Source: Pseudomonadota bacterium (GTDB lineage Bacteria; Pseudomonadota; Gammaproteobacteria; Burkholderiales; Burkholderiaceae_C). Taken from it: 5,493 bases of DNA. The stretch lies in contig JAEZEB010000187.1 in assembly GCA_023438115.1 (NCBI GenBank), forward strand, positions 1-5,493, given 5' to 3'. The translations under genes were made by a program, and so were the position numbers. The notes under the pieces were generated by a model. It did no database searches and had not been told where the DNA came from. It saw only the letters and a program-made list of their open reading frames with translations. Positions 1 through 5,480 of this stretch are shown here, piece after piece. How positions within the stretch are numbered: position 1 is the stretch's first letter; each line of letters begins with the position of its first letter.

Positions 1-22
1 AAGCTGCCCACCCTACGGGAGC
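1..22. repeat. Probable truncated palindromic repeat after the MYG1-family gene
   Basis: Read on the minus strand, GCTCCCGTAGGGTGGGCAGC begins at the last base of the MYG1-family stop codon and runs to the window edge. GTAGGGTGGGC is a typical opening of dispersed GC-rich intergenic repeats, and a matching GCCCACC arm would be expected just outside the window. It shares GCTCCC(C)GTAGG with the repeat downstream of uraH (5457-5468). Only one arm is visible, so the call is tentative. Confidence 0.35.
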
Positions 23-960
23 TATGGGAGCGCGAGTTCCGCCAGCCGCAACGCGCCCTCGCGGCTGCGCGCGACGGCGATGAACAGGTTGGTGTGGCAG
101 AAGAGGGCGTCGGGGACGCCCGTCACGGCGGCGAGCTCCTCGTTGCGCAGGCCGCCCCAGGGCGCGGGCAGGTCCATGCGATTCGCGAACGAGCCCGCTT
201 CCGCCGGCACGGTGCGCAACACATGACGCTCGCCGCCTTCGTCGGATTCGGCGTAGAGCACCAGCAGCACCTCGGGCATCTCCTGCAGCACCACGCCGGT
301 CCAGGGCATGCCGCCTTCGGCGAGCGACAGCAGCCGCCCCTCGAACAGGCGCTCGGCGCCGCGCACGCGGTCGGCCGCGAGTTCCTGGCCGATGCGCCGC
401 TGCACCAGGCGGTGCAGGAAGCGCTCGACCACCGCCATGCCTTCGCGGAAGCGTTCCAGCTGCAGGCGTGACCGCGCGGCGGCGTCCAGGCCTTTTTCCT
501 CCAGCCAGGTGCTGTTGAGAACGGCGACCTGCGTCGACAGGCCGAAGGCACCGGGCGCAACTTGCGCCGCGCCGGTGTCCACCAGGTCCAGGTAGCGCAC
601 GAGCGAGGCGTCGATGTCGTCGGCGATGCGCGTGCGCGCGGCTTCGGGCAGCTCCGCGTCCATGGTGCGCGCGATTTGCGCGACGTAGTCCGCGCCGAAC
701 TCGCGCCAGACGAGGCCGGCGCTGGCGTAGCCTTCGCCACCCTCGCGTGCGCCGTCGAAGCCGCGCTGGTGGTGGTCGAATCGGCCGCGCGCGGCATCCC
801 ATTCGCCGCCCACGTCCACGGCGAAATCACCACGGGCGATCGCCTCGGGATCGCGGGTGCGTTCGATGGTGTTGTCCGGATGCAGGGCTGCGAGCACGGC
901 GACGCCGAACACGTCGTCGGCGTGGAAGGAGCCGCTGTGGGTAACGATGCGCGTGGTCAT
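22..960 (-). CDS. MYG1-family (UPF0160) DHH-type metal-dependent phosphoesterase / putative exonuclease
   Basis: This 312-residue protein matches the MYG1 family, metal-dependent hydrolases related to DHH phosphoesterases. Seen in the sequence: the N-terminal motif THSGSFHADD (residues 7-16, with His8, His13, Asp15 and Asp16 as likely metal ligands), a DVGG motif at 49-52, and FDHHQ at 61-65, the family's DHH-like signature. A later Asp-rich segment lies around 114-129, and a C-terminal FCHTNLFIAVARSREGAL block at 287-304 resembles the family's conserved end. The length is close to full for the family, and no signal peptide is visible. Known from the family: human MYG1 is reported to be a 3'-5' RNA exonuclease; the bacterial role is not established. 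The start is supported by GGAGG (968-972) seven bases upstream of the ATG. It is the last gene of the leftward set, 94 bp after the M20 gene, so co-transcription is likely but less certain than for the first three genes. The family call is firm; the function in this operon is unknown. Confidence 0.9.
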   Translation of the reverse strand: MTTRIVTHSGSFHADDVFGVAVLAALHPDNTIERTRDPEAIARGDFAVDVGGEWDAARGRFDHHQRGFDGAREGGEGYASAGLVWREFGADYVAQIARTMDAELPEAARTRIADDIDASLVRYLDLVDTGAAQVAPGAFGLSTQVAVLNSTWLEEKGLDAAARSRLQLERFREGMAVVERFLHRLVQRRIGQELAADRVRGAERLFEGRLLSLAEGGMPWTGVVLQEMPEVLLVLYAESDEGGERHVLRTVPAEAGSFANRMDLPAPWGGLRNEELAAVTGVPDALFCHTNLFIAVARSREGALRLAELALP

Positions 961-973
961 GGGAGAGCCTCCC
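961..973 (-). promoter_or_regulatory. Small hairpin covering the ribosome binding site of the MYG1-family gene
   Basis: Read on the minus strand, GGGAG-GCT-CTCCC lies directly before the ATG of the MYG1-family gene. It gives a perfect 5-bp stem with a 3-nt loop. The Shine-Dalgarno sequence GGAGG (972 down to 968) sits in the 5' arm and loop, so folding would hide it. The inverted repeat is seen directly; a role in limiting translation is inferred. Confidence 0.45.
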
Positions 974-1004
974 CCAGGATTGTCCGCTGCGCGGCCTTCT
1001 CCTC

Positions 1005-1026
1005 CCCCCTCCGCAAGCGGAGGGGG
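1005..1026. repeat. Perfect 10-bp inverted repeat between the M20 and MYG1-family genes
   Basis: Positions 1005-1014 (CCCCCTCCGC) and 1017-1026 (GCGGAGGGGG) are perfect reverse complements separated by AA, so the transcript would form a very stable GC hairpin with a tetraloop of CAAG or CTTG depending on the strand. No T-run follows on either strand, so it is not a classical intrinsic terminator. It resembles the CCCTC...GCAAGC...GAGGG type of short palindromic repeat that I recall being dispersed between genes in GC-rich proteobacteria. That resemblance is from memory. It may attenuate transcription or protect RNA ends between the two genes. Confidence 0.6.
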
Positions 1027-1030
1027 CGAG

Positions 1031-1042
1031 CGCCTTCGGGCG
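1031..1042. other. Short hairpin CGCC-TTCG-GGCG
   Basis: A 4-bp stem with a TTCG loop on the plus strand (CGAA on the minus strand, the transcribed direction) lies just after the M20 stop codon and next to the 10-bp inverted repeat. Alternative pairing of GCGCC (1030-1034) with GGCGC (1050-1054) is also possible. The pairing is visible; any function is unproven, and in such GC-rich DNA a 4-bp stem may be chance. Confidence 0.25.
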
Positions 1043-1054
1043 GCCGGGCGGCGC

Positions 1055-2281
1055 TCATGACAGGAGATCGAACAAGGTGCGGGCGACCACCTTGGTGGCG
1101 CGGCGCAGGTCTTCCAGTTCCAGGCGCTCGTCCGCGCGCTTGGCGTGCGATTCCAGCACCGTGCGCGGCCCGGCGCCGTAGATCACGCCGGGGACGCCGG
1201 CCTCGCCGTACAGGCGCACGTCGGTGTAGAGCGGCGTGCCCATGGCCGGGATTTCCTGGCCGAAGACGGCCTGGCCGTGCTTCTGCAGGGATTCGACCAG
1301 GGGTTTGTTGCCGGGCAGGGGCTTGAGCGCATTGGCCAACAGCAGGCGGCGGATCTCCACCTTGCCCTGGAAGGCCTTCGCCGCGTCGGCGATCACCTGG
1401 CGGATGTTCGCCTCCACTTCCTGCGGGTTCTCCTCGGGGATCATGCGGCGATCGAGCTTGAACACCACCTTGCCCGGCACGACGTTGGTGTTGGTGCCGC
1501 CCTCGATGCGGCCCACGTTCAGGTAAGGGTGCTTGATGCCTGCGACCTTGGACGTCACCTGCTTGTACAGCGTGTTCTGCGCGTACAGGGCGTTCAGGAT
1601 CCTCACCGCGCCCTGCAGCGCGTCGACGCCGGTGTCGGGGATGGCGGCGTGCGCCATCTTGCCGTGCACCGTCACTTCCATCTGCAGGCAGCCGTTGTGC
1701 GCGGTGACCACCTCGTAGCTGAAGCCGGCGGCGATCATGAGGTCGGGCTTGGTCAGCCTGTTCTTCAGCAGCCAGCCGGGGCCGAGTTCGCCGCCCCATT
1801 CCTCGTCGTAGGTGAAGTGCAGCTCGACGCCGCCCTTGAGCTGCGCCTGCAGCGATTCGAGCGCGCGCACGGCGAAGGTGAAGCTGGCGAAGTCGCTCTT
1901 GCTCACCGCGGCGGCGCGGCCGTAGATGCGGCCGTCCGCGATCTCGCCGCCATAGGGATCGTGCGTCCAGCCTTCGCCGGGCGGCACCACATCACCGTGC
2001 GCATTGAGCGCGATGGTGCGGCCTTCGCCGTAGCGGCGCCGCACGATGAGGTTGGTGATCGACTGCAGGCCGTACGCCTGCACGTCCGCCTCGGGCACGG
2101 GGTGCTTCTCGGCTTCGAAGCCGAAGCCTTGCAGCAGTTCGGCGGTGCGCTCCGCATGCGGCGCGTTGTTGCCGGGCGGCGTGTCGGTGGGAACGCGCAC
2201 CAGTTCCTGCAGGAAGCGGACTTCCTCGTCGAAGTGGGCGTCGATCCAGGCGTCGAGCCGGGCGTATTTGTTGTCGTTCAT
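1055..2281 (-). CDS. M20-family metallohydrolase (ArgE/DapE-like) with altered metal ligands
   Basis: This 408-residue protein has the layout of M20 amidohydrolases/peptidases, which cleave amide bonds in small N-acyl or peptide substrates in the cytoplasm. Visible landmarks: NAHGDVV with His95 and Asp97, YDEEWGGELG with Glu160 and Glu161, the dimerisation-domain motif HGKMAHAAIPDTGVDAL (His211), GGTNTNVVPG (261-270) and SHAKRADE near the C-terminus (His379). Two canonical metal positions look changed. GRGxxDxKG reads GRAAAVSKSD, so the bridging Asp aligns with Val126. The usual GEP(T/S) motif reads AAGFSYE around 184-190, removing another ligand. Nearby Asp130 or Glu190 might substitute. The start follows GAAGGA (2288-2293) six bases upstream and overlaps the previous stop as ATGA, so it is probably translationally coupled to uraD-allC. 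Family length is normal. The substrate is unknown; a ureide, carbamoyl or formyl compound would fit the neighbours but is a guess. Confidence 0.88.
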   Translation of the reverse strand: MNDNKYARLDAWIDAHFDEEVRFLQELVRVPTDTPPGNNAPHAERTAELLQGFGFEAEKHPVPEADVQAYGLQSITNLIVRRRYGEGRTIALNAHGDVVPPGEGWTHDPYGGEIADGRIYGRAAAVSKSDFASFTFAVRALESLQAQLKGGVELHFTYDEEWGGELGPGWLLKNRLTKPDLMIAAGFSYEVVTAHNGCLQMEVTVHGKMAHAAIPDTGVDALQGAVRILNALYAQNTLYKQVTSKVAGIKHPYLNVGRIEGGTNTNVVPGKVVFKLDRRMIPEENPQEVEANIRQVIADAAKAFQGKVEIRRLLLANALKPLPGNKPLVESLQKHGQAVFGQEIPAMGTPLYTDVRLYGEAGVPGVIYGAGPRTVLESHAKRADERLELEDLRRATKVVARTLFDLLS

Positions 2282-4059
2282 GCGGGGTCCTTCGCCAGGT
2301 CCTCCAGCAGCCGGCTGAAGGCCTGGACCCCCAGCTCCATGTCGTTGCTGGTGGTGGATTCCAGGGGGTTGTGGCTGATGCCGCCGTTCTGTCCGCGCAC
2401 GAACAGCATGGCCTGCGGCATCACCTCGTGCAGCTTCATGGCGTCGTGGCCGGCGCCGCTGGGCATGCGGTACACCGGTACGCCCAGCGCTTCCACCGCG
2501 CGTTCCCAGCGCTGCTGCCAGGCAGGCGCGCTGGGCGCCGCGGCGGCGCGCATGGTTTCCTCCACGCTGGAGCGCAGGCCGCGGCGATCGCAGATTTCCT
2601 GCAGCTTCGCCAGCACGTCGGCCACCAGCGCGTCCCGCTGCGGGTCGTTGGGTGCGCGGAGGTCCAGCGAGAAGAGGCAGCGGCCGGGCACCACGTTGAT
2701 GGAGCCGCTGGGCACCTGCAGCATGCCGATGGTGCCGACGGAATCGCCGTCACGGCGTGCGCGCTCCTCGATGAAGAGGGCGAGTTCCGCCACGGCCACC
2801 GCGGCGTCGCGGCGGCGGTCCATGGGCGTCGTGCCGGCGTGGCTCGCCATGCCGGCCACCTCGCACTGGTAACGCACGCCGCCGTTGATGGAGGTGACGA
2901 TGCCCAGCGGCAGGTCGAGCTCGTTGAGCACCGGGCCCTGCTCGATGTGCACTTCGACGAAGCCGAGGTAGCGTGCGGGATCGCGCTCGAGGGCCGCGAT
3001 CGCTTCCAGCGTGGCAGGCAGGCCCGCGTTGCGCATCGCTTCGCGCATGGTCACGCCGTCCGCATCCTTCTGGTCCAGCCAGGCGGGGTTGAAGTGCCCC
3101 GTGAGCGCGCCGGAGCCGAGGAAGGTCGCCTTGTAGCGCTGGCCTTCCTCCTCGGAGAAGGCCACGACCTCGATGCCGAAAGGCAGCCGCCGCCCGGCGC
3201 GCGCGAGTTCGCGCACGCTGGCGAGCGGGGTGTAGATGCCCAGGCGGCCGTCGTACTTGCCGCCGTTGCGCACGGTGTCGTAGTGGGAGCCGGTGAGAAG
3301 GTAGCGGATCGCATCCGAGGCGCCGTGGTAGCGGCCCACCACGTTCCCCACCGCATCGATCTCCACCTCGTCGAAGCCGCAGTCGCGCATGTCCTGCACG
3401 ATCTGCTGCGCCGCGGCGCGATGTGCATCGGTGAGGTAGGTGACGGTCAGCAGGCCCTTCTCCGCGAAGCCGGGATCGCTGTGCCGCGCCAGCCGCTCCT
3501 GCCAGTCCCACACGAGGTTGCCCAGCGCCGGCTCCACGCCGAACTTGTCGTTCAGGCGCAGCTCCACGATGCGGTGCACGTTGCGCAGCGCCTCGGCGAG
3601 TTCGAAGTCGGCGGGGTTGTCCAGCCGGCGCGCGAAGGTTTCGATGATCTGCGCGCGGCCCAGGCCCGTGCCGCGCGGCCCGCGCACGGCCAGGATGAAG
3701 GGGAAGCCGAACGTGGCGTTGTAGTCGGCGTTGAGCTGCTGGATGCGCGCGAATTCCTCGGGCGTGCAGTGGGTCAGGCCGGCCGTCTGCTGCTCGTTGG
3801 TCGATTCGCTGGTGAGCGTCTTCGCCACCATCGCCTTGCCGGCGAGTTCGGGGTGCGCGCGCAGCAGCGCCAACTGCTTCTCGCGCGGTGCGTTGCGCAC
3901 CACGTCGGCCATCGCCTGCTTCAGGTGCGTGAGCGAGCGGAAGGGCCGCTGCGCCAGCGCCGACTCGGCGATCCAGGGCGAGTGTTCGTAGAGGCCGTCC
4001 AGCAGGTGTGCGGCCTCGGCGGCCGGCGCCGCGTTGATCTGTTCGATGGAGAGGGGCAT
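2278..4059 (-). CDS. uraD-allC: Fused OHCU decarboxylase (UraD) and allantoate amidohydrolase (AllC)
   Basis: This 593-residue protein joins two purine-catabolism enzymes. Residues 1 to about 172 are an OHCU decarboxylase, which makes S-allantoin: LYEHSPWIAE (23-32), LLRAHPELAGK with probable catalytic His69, STNEQ with Glu89, and FGFPFILAVRG (117-127). Residues about 178-593 are a full-length M20-type allantoate amidohydrolase/N-carbamoylase: GSHYDTV (His259, Asp261), GGKYDG with bridging Asp270, FSEEEGQRY (Glu304/305), VEVHIEQGP (His371), PSGSINVVPG (450-459), SGAGHDA (534-540) and GGISHNPLES (His563). All expected metal ligands are present. This half releases ammonia and CO2 from allantoate. 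No stop, frameshift or long linker separates the domains. The start has a strong AGGAGG (4065-4070) five bases upstream, inside the end of puuE, whose stop codon abuts this ATG. The fusion links pathway steps two and four. Related carbamoylases act on other N-carbamoyl substrates, but the context favours allantoate. Confidence 0.93.
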   Translation of the reverse strand: MPLSIEQINAAPAAEAAHLLDGLYEHSPWIAESALAQRPFRSLTHLKQAMADVVRNAPREKQLALLRAHPELAGKAMVAKTLTSESTNEQQTAGLTHCTPEEFARIQQLNADYNATFGFPFILAVRGPRGTGLGRAQIIETFARRLDNPADFELAEALRNVHRIVELRLNDKFGVEPALGNLVWDWQERLARHSDPGFAEKGLLTVTYLTDAHRAAAQQIVQDMRDCGFDEVEIDAVGNVVGRYHGASDAIRYLLTGSHYDTVRNGGKYDGRLGIYTPLASVRELARAGRRLPFGIEVVAFSEEEGQRYKATFLGSGALTGHFNPAWLDQKDADGVTMREAMRNAGLPATLEAIAALERDPARYLGFVEVHIEQGPVLNELDLPLGIVTSINGGVRYQCEVAGMASHAGTTPMDRRRDAAVAVAELALFIEERARRDGDSVGTIGMLQVPSGSINVVPGRCLFSLDLRAPNDPQRDALVADVLAKLQEICDRRGLRSSVEETMRAAAAPSAPAWQQRWERAVEALGVPVYRMPSGAGHDAMKLHEVMPQAMLFVRGQNGGISHNPLESTTSNDMELGVQAFSRLLEDLAKDPA

Positions 4060-5004
4060 TCAGCCCTCCTGGCAGGGATGCACGCGCGCCCAGTGCTGCG
4101 CGATGTCGATGCGGCGGCAGACCCAGACGCGGTCGTGCCTGGCGATGTGGTCGAGGAAGCGCTGCAGCGCCGTGATGCGACCCGGCCGTCCCAGCAGGCG
4201 GCAGTGCATGCCGATGCTCATCATCTTCGGCGCCTCGTCGCCTTCGGCGTACAGCACGTCGAAGGTGTCCTTCATGTACTGGAAGAAGGGGTCGGCGTGC
4301 GAATAGCCCTGGGGCAGCGCGAAGCGCATGTCGTTGCAGTCGAGCGTGTAGGGCACGACCAGGTGCGGCACCACGTCGCCATCGGTCTTGCGCACCTTCA
4401 TCCAGAACGGCAGGTCGTCGCCGTAGTAGTCGCTGTCGTACGCGAAGCCGCCGTAGTCCGCGACCAGGCGGCGCGTGTTGGGGCTGTCGCGGCCCGTGTA
4501 CCAGCCCAGCGGACGGTTGCCCGTGAGCGCGCGGATGCCGTCCATGGCCAGGCGCATGTGCTCGCGCTCCGTGGCCTCGGGCAGGTCCTGGTAGTGGATC
4601 CACTTCCAGCCGTGGCAGGCGATCTCGTGGCCCAGTTCCACGAAGGCCTGCGTCACTTCCGGATGCCGCTGCAGCGCCGTGGTCACGCCGAAGACGGTGA
4701 GCGGCAGGCCGCGCTTCTCGAACTCGCGCAGCACCCGCCACACGCCCGCGCGCGAGCCGTATTCGTAGATGCCCTCCATGCTCAGGTGCCGGGCCGGGTA
4801 GGACGCCGGGTTGAACATCTCGGAGAGGAACTGCTCGCTGCCCGCGTCGCCGTGCAGCACGCAGTTCTCGCCGCCTTCCTCGTAGTTCAGGACGAACTGC
4901 ACGGCCACCCGCGCCTGGTCCGGCCATTGCGCGTGCGGCGGCTTGCGGCCGTAGCCGGCGAGGTCGCGTGGATAGGAAGCGGTGGAGTCGTAGATGCGGG
5001 TCAT
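4060..5004 (-). CDS. puuE: Allantoinase, PuuE type (polysaccharide-deacetylase-like fold)
   Basis: This 314-residue protein is a PuuE-type allantoinase, which hydrolyses S-allantoin to allantoate. It is unrelated to the metal-dependent dihydroorotase-like allantoinases. Visible family landmarks: YEEGGENC (41-48), EYGSRAGVWR (81-90), GHEIACHGWKWIHYQ (125-139), GWYTGRDSPNTRRLV (167-181), SIGMHCRLLGRPGR (263-276) and the C-terminal RRIDIAQHW (297-305). The length is close to characterised PuuE proteins of about 310 residues. The reading frame is open up to an in-frame ATG at 5058, but I choose the ATG at 5004. The conserved protein begins there (MTRIYDSTASYPRDLAGYGR), GAGG lies eight bases upstream (5013-5016), and the longer version would run through the probable operator and adds 18 unconserved residues. 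It is the first gene of the leftward operon, divergent from uraH. Its product feeds the AllC half of the next gene. Confidence 0.94.
   Translation of the reverse strand: MTRIYDSTASYPRDLAGYGRKPPHAQWPDQARVAVQFVLNYEEGGENCVLHGDAGSEQFLSEMFNPASYPARHLSMEGIYEYGSRAGVWRVLREFEKRGLPLTVFGVTTALQRHPEVTQAFVELGHEIACHGWKWIHYQDLPEATEREHMRLAMDGIRALTGNRPLGWYTGRDSPNTRRLVADYGGFAYDSDYYGDDLPFWMKVRKTDGDVVPHLVVPYTLDCNDMRFALPQGYSHADPFFQYMKDTFDVLYAEGDEAPKMMSIGMHCRLLGRPGRITALQRFLDHIARHDRVWVCRRIDIAQHWARVHPCQEG
4065..4070 (-). promoter_or_regulatory. Strong ribosome binding site for uraD-allC inside puuE
   Basis: On the minus strand a perfect AGGAGG lies five bases before the uraD-allC ATG. It is embedded in the last codons of puuE (Gln-Glu-Gly-stop), so the end of the allantoinase doubles as the initiation signal for the next gene. 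The stop/start arrangement TGA-ATG with no gap suggests translational coupling and balanced synthesis of the two proteins. Confidence 0.8.
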
Positions 5005-5072
5005 GCGAGGGGCCTCGGCGAGCGCCGACAAGTGTATACACTGGCGCCGACCATCCACGGAGAGAAAAGCCC
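5005..5072. promoter_or_regulatory. Divergent puuE / uraH control region (68 bp)
   Basis: The two start codons face away from each other across only 68 bp, which must hold both ribosome binding sites and probably both promoters. The ribosome binding sites are GAGG for puuE (5013-5016, minus strand, eight bases from the ATG) and GGAGAG for uraH (5059-5064, plus strand, eight bases from the ATG). Near the centre is the only clearly AT-rich patch, which reads TATACA on both strands (5035-5040 plus, 5038-5033 minus) and could act as a -10 element in each direction. That would leave leaders of roughly 20-26 nt. I see no good -35 hexamer on either strand, so the promoters may be weak or activator-dependent, or they may lie elsewhere. 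Confidence 0.6.
5031..5042. promoter_or_regulatory. Candidate operator: perfect 12-bp palindrome AGTGTATACACT
   Basis: AGTGTATACACT is its own reverse complement and lies 26 bp from the puuE start and 30 bp from the uraH start. It stands out from the surrounding GC-rich DNA. The GTnTAnAC / TGTATACA core is of the kind bound by GntR-superfamily repressors (HutC or FCD types) as established for those families. No regulator gene is in the window, so the identity of the binding protein is inference. Binding here would cover the only -10-like sequence on both strands. A GCGCC / GGCGC pair (5022-5026 and 5043-5047) flanks it asymmetrically. Confidence 0.65.
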
Positions 5073-5426
5073 ATGGGCCTGAGCACCCACGTCCTCGACA
5101 CGATGCACGGCACGCCCGCCGCGGGCATGGCCGTGGAGCTCTATGCCACCGAAGGCGGCGAGGCGAAGCTCGTGAAGAGGCTGGTGCTCAACGCCGACGG
5201 CCGCAATCCCGGCGGGCCGCTCTTCGACGACGCGGGCCTGCGCAAGGGCACCTACCGGCTGGTGTTCGACGTGGCGGCGTACTTCCGCGGCCGCGGCGTG
5301 GAACTGCCCGACCCGCCGTTCCTGGATCGCGTGAGCCTGGATTTCGGGATCGCGCACGAGGACCAGCATTACCACGTGCCGCTGCTGGTGAGCCCGTGGA
5401 GCTATTCGACGTATCGGGGGTCTTGA
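5073..5426 (+). CDS. uraH: 5-hydroxyisourate hydrolase (HIUase, transthyretin-like)
   Basis: This 117-residue protein is a transthyretin-related 5-hydroxyisourate hydrolase, which converts the unstable product of urate oxidation into OHCU, the substrate of UraD. Expected catalytic landmarks are present: LSTHVLDT at the N-terminus (His6), NADGR with Arg44, HYHVPLLVSP with His99 and His101, and the diagnostic C-terminal tetrapeptide YRGS (114-117). Length and end point fit the family, which works as a homotetramer. There is no signal peptide, so a cytoplasmic enzyme is expected. The ATG at 5073 is supported by GGAGAG (5059-5064) eight bases upstream and by the family's N-terminus starting right there; the open frame upstream of it is not conserved. 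The gene diverges from puuE and probably shares its operator. The segment FLDRVSLDFGIAHED differs a little from the usual VPIRFGIADP pattern but nothing essential looks lost. Confidence 0.95.
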   Translation: MGLSTHVLDTMHGTPAAGMAVELYATEGGEAKLVKRLVLNADGRNPGGPLFDDAGLRKGTYRLVFDVAAYFRGRGVELPDPPFLDRVSLDFGIAHEDQHYHVPLLVSPWSYSTYRGS

Positions 5427-5455
5427 GGTTCGTCGATGTCTTGTACGGCCACGCC

Positions 5456-5480
5456 CGCTCCCCGTAGGTCGGGGTGAGCG
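5456..5480. repeat. Inverted repeat downstream of uraH, edge of a probable dispersed repeat
   Basis: CCCCG (5460-5464), a TAGGT loop and CGGGG (5470-5474) form a 5-bp stem. It extends by CGCT (5456-5459) against AGCG (5477-5480) across a 2-nt bulge. It lies about 30 bp after the uraH stop. There is no T-run, so it is at best a non-canonical terminator. The stretch starting GTAGGTCGGGGTGAGCG and running to the window edge resembles a short dispersed palindromic repeat I recall from GC-rich proteobacterial genomes, normally closing with ACCCCGAC. Here it is cut off at the window end. Confidence 0.5.

Noticed and set aside
1005..1026. Intrinsic terminator between the M20 and MYG1-family genes.
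   Set aside because: The stem is strong, but no T-run follows on the transcribed strand, so it is recorded as an inverted repeat instead.
1145..2872. A plus-strand open frame of about 575 codons opposite the M20 gene.
   Set aside because: It is compositionally biased with no motif and is fully antisense to a conserved enzyme.
4060..5058. A longer allantoinase starting at the in-frame ATG at 5058.
   Set aside because: The extra 18 residues are not like PuuE, the extension would read through the palindrome and into the uraH leader, and the ATG at 5004 has its own ribosome binding site.
2371..5082. A very long plus-strand open frame of about 900 codons opposite puuE and uraD-allC.
   Set aside because: Its translation is low-complexity (rich in Ala, Arg, His, Val, Gly) with no recognisable domain, and it lies antisense to two genes with clear family motifs. 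Long antisense open frames are expected in DNA with such high third-position GC.
2750..5128. A minus-strand open frame of about 790 codons overlapping puuE and uraD-allC in another frame.
   Set aside because: It is Arg/Gly/Ala/Pro-rich with no family motif and crosses two well-supported genes; a frame shadow.
4968..5426. A longer uraH frame starting upstream, inside puuE.
   Set aside because: The conserved HIUase N-terminus begins at the ATG at 5073, which has a well-placed GGAGAG; the upstream extension is not conserved in the family.
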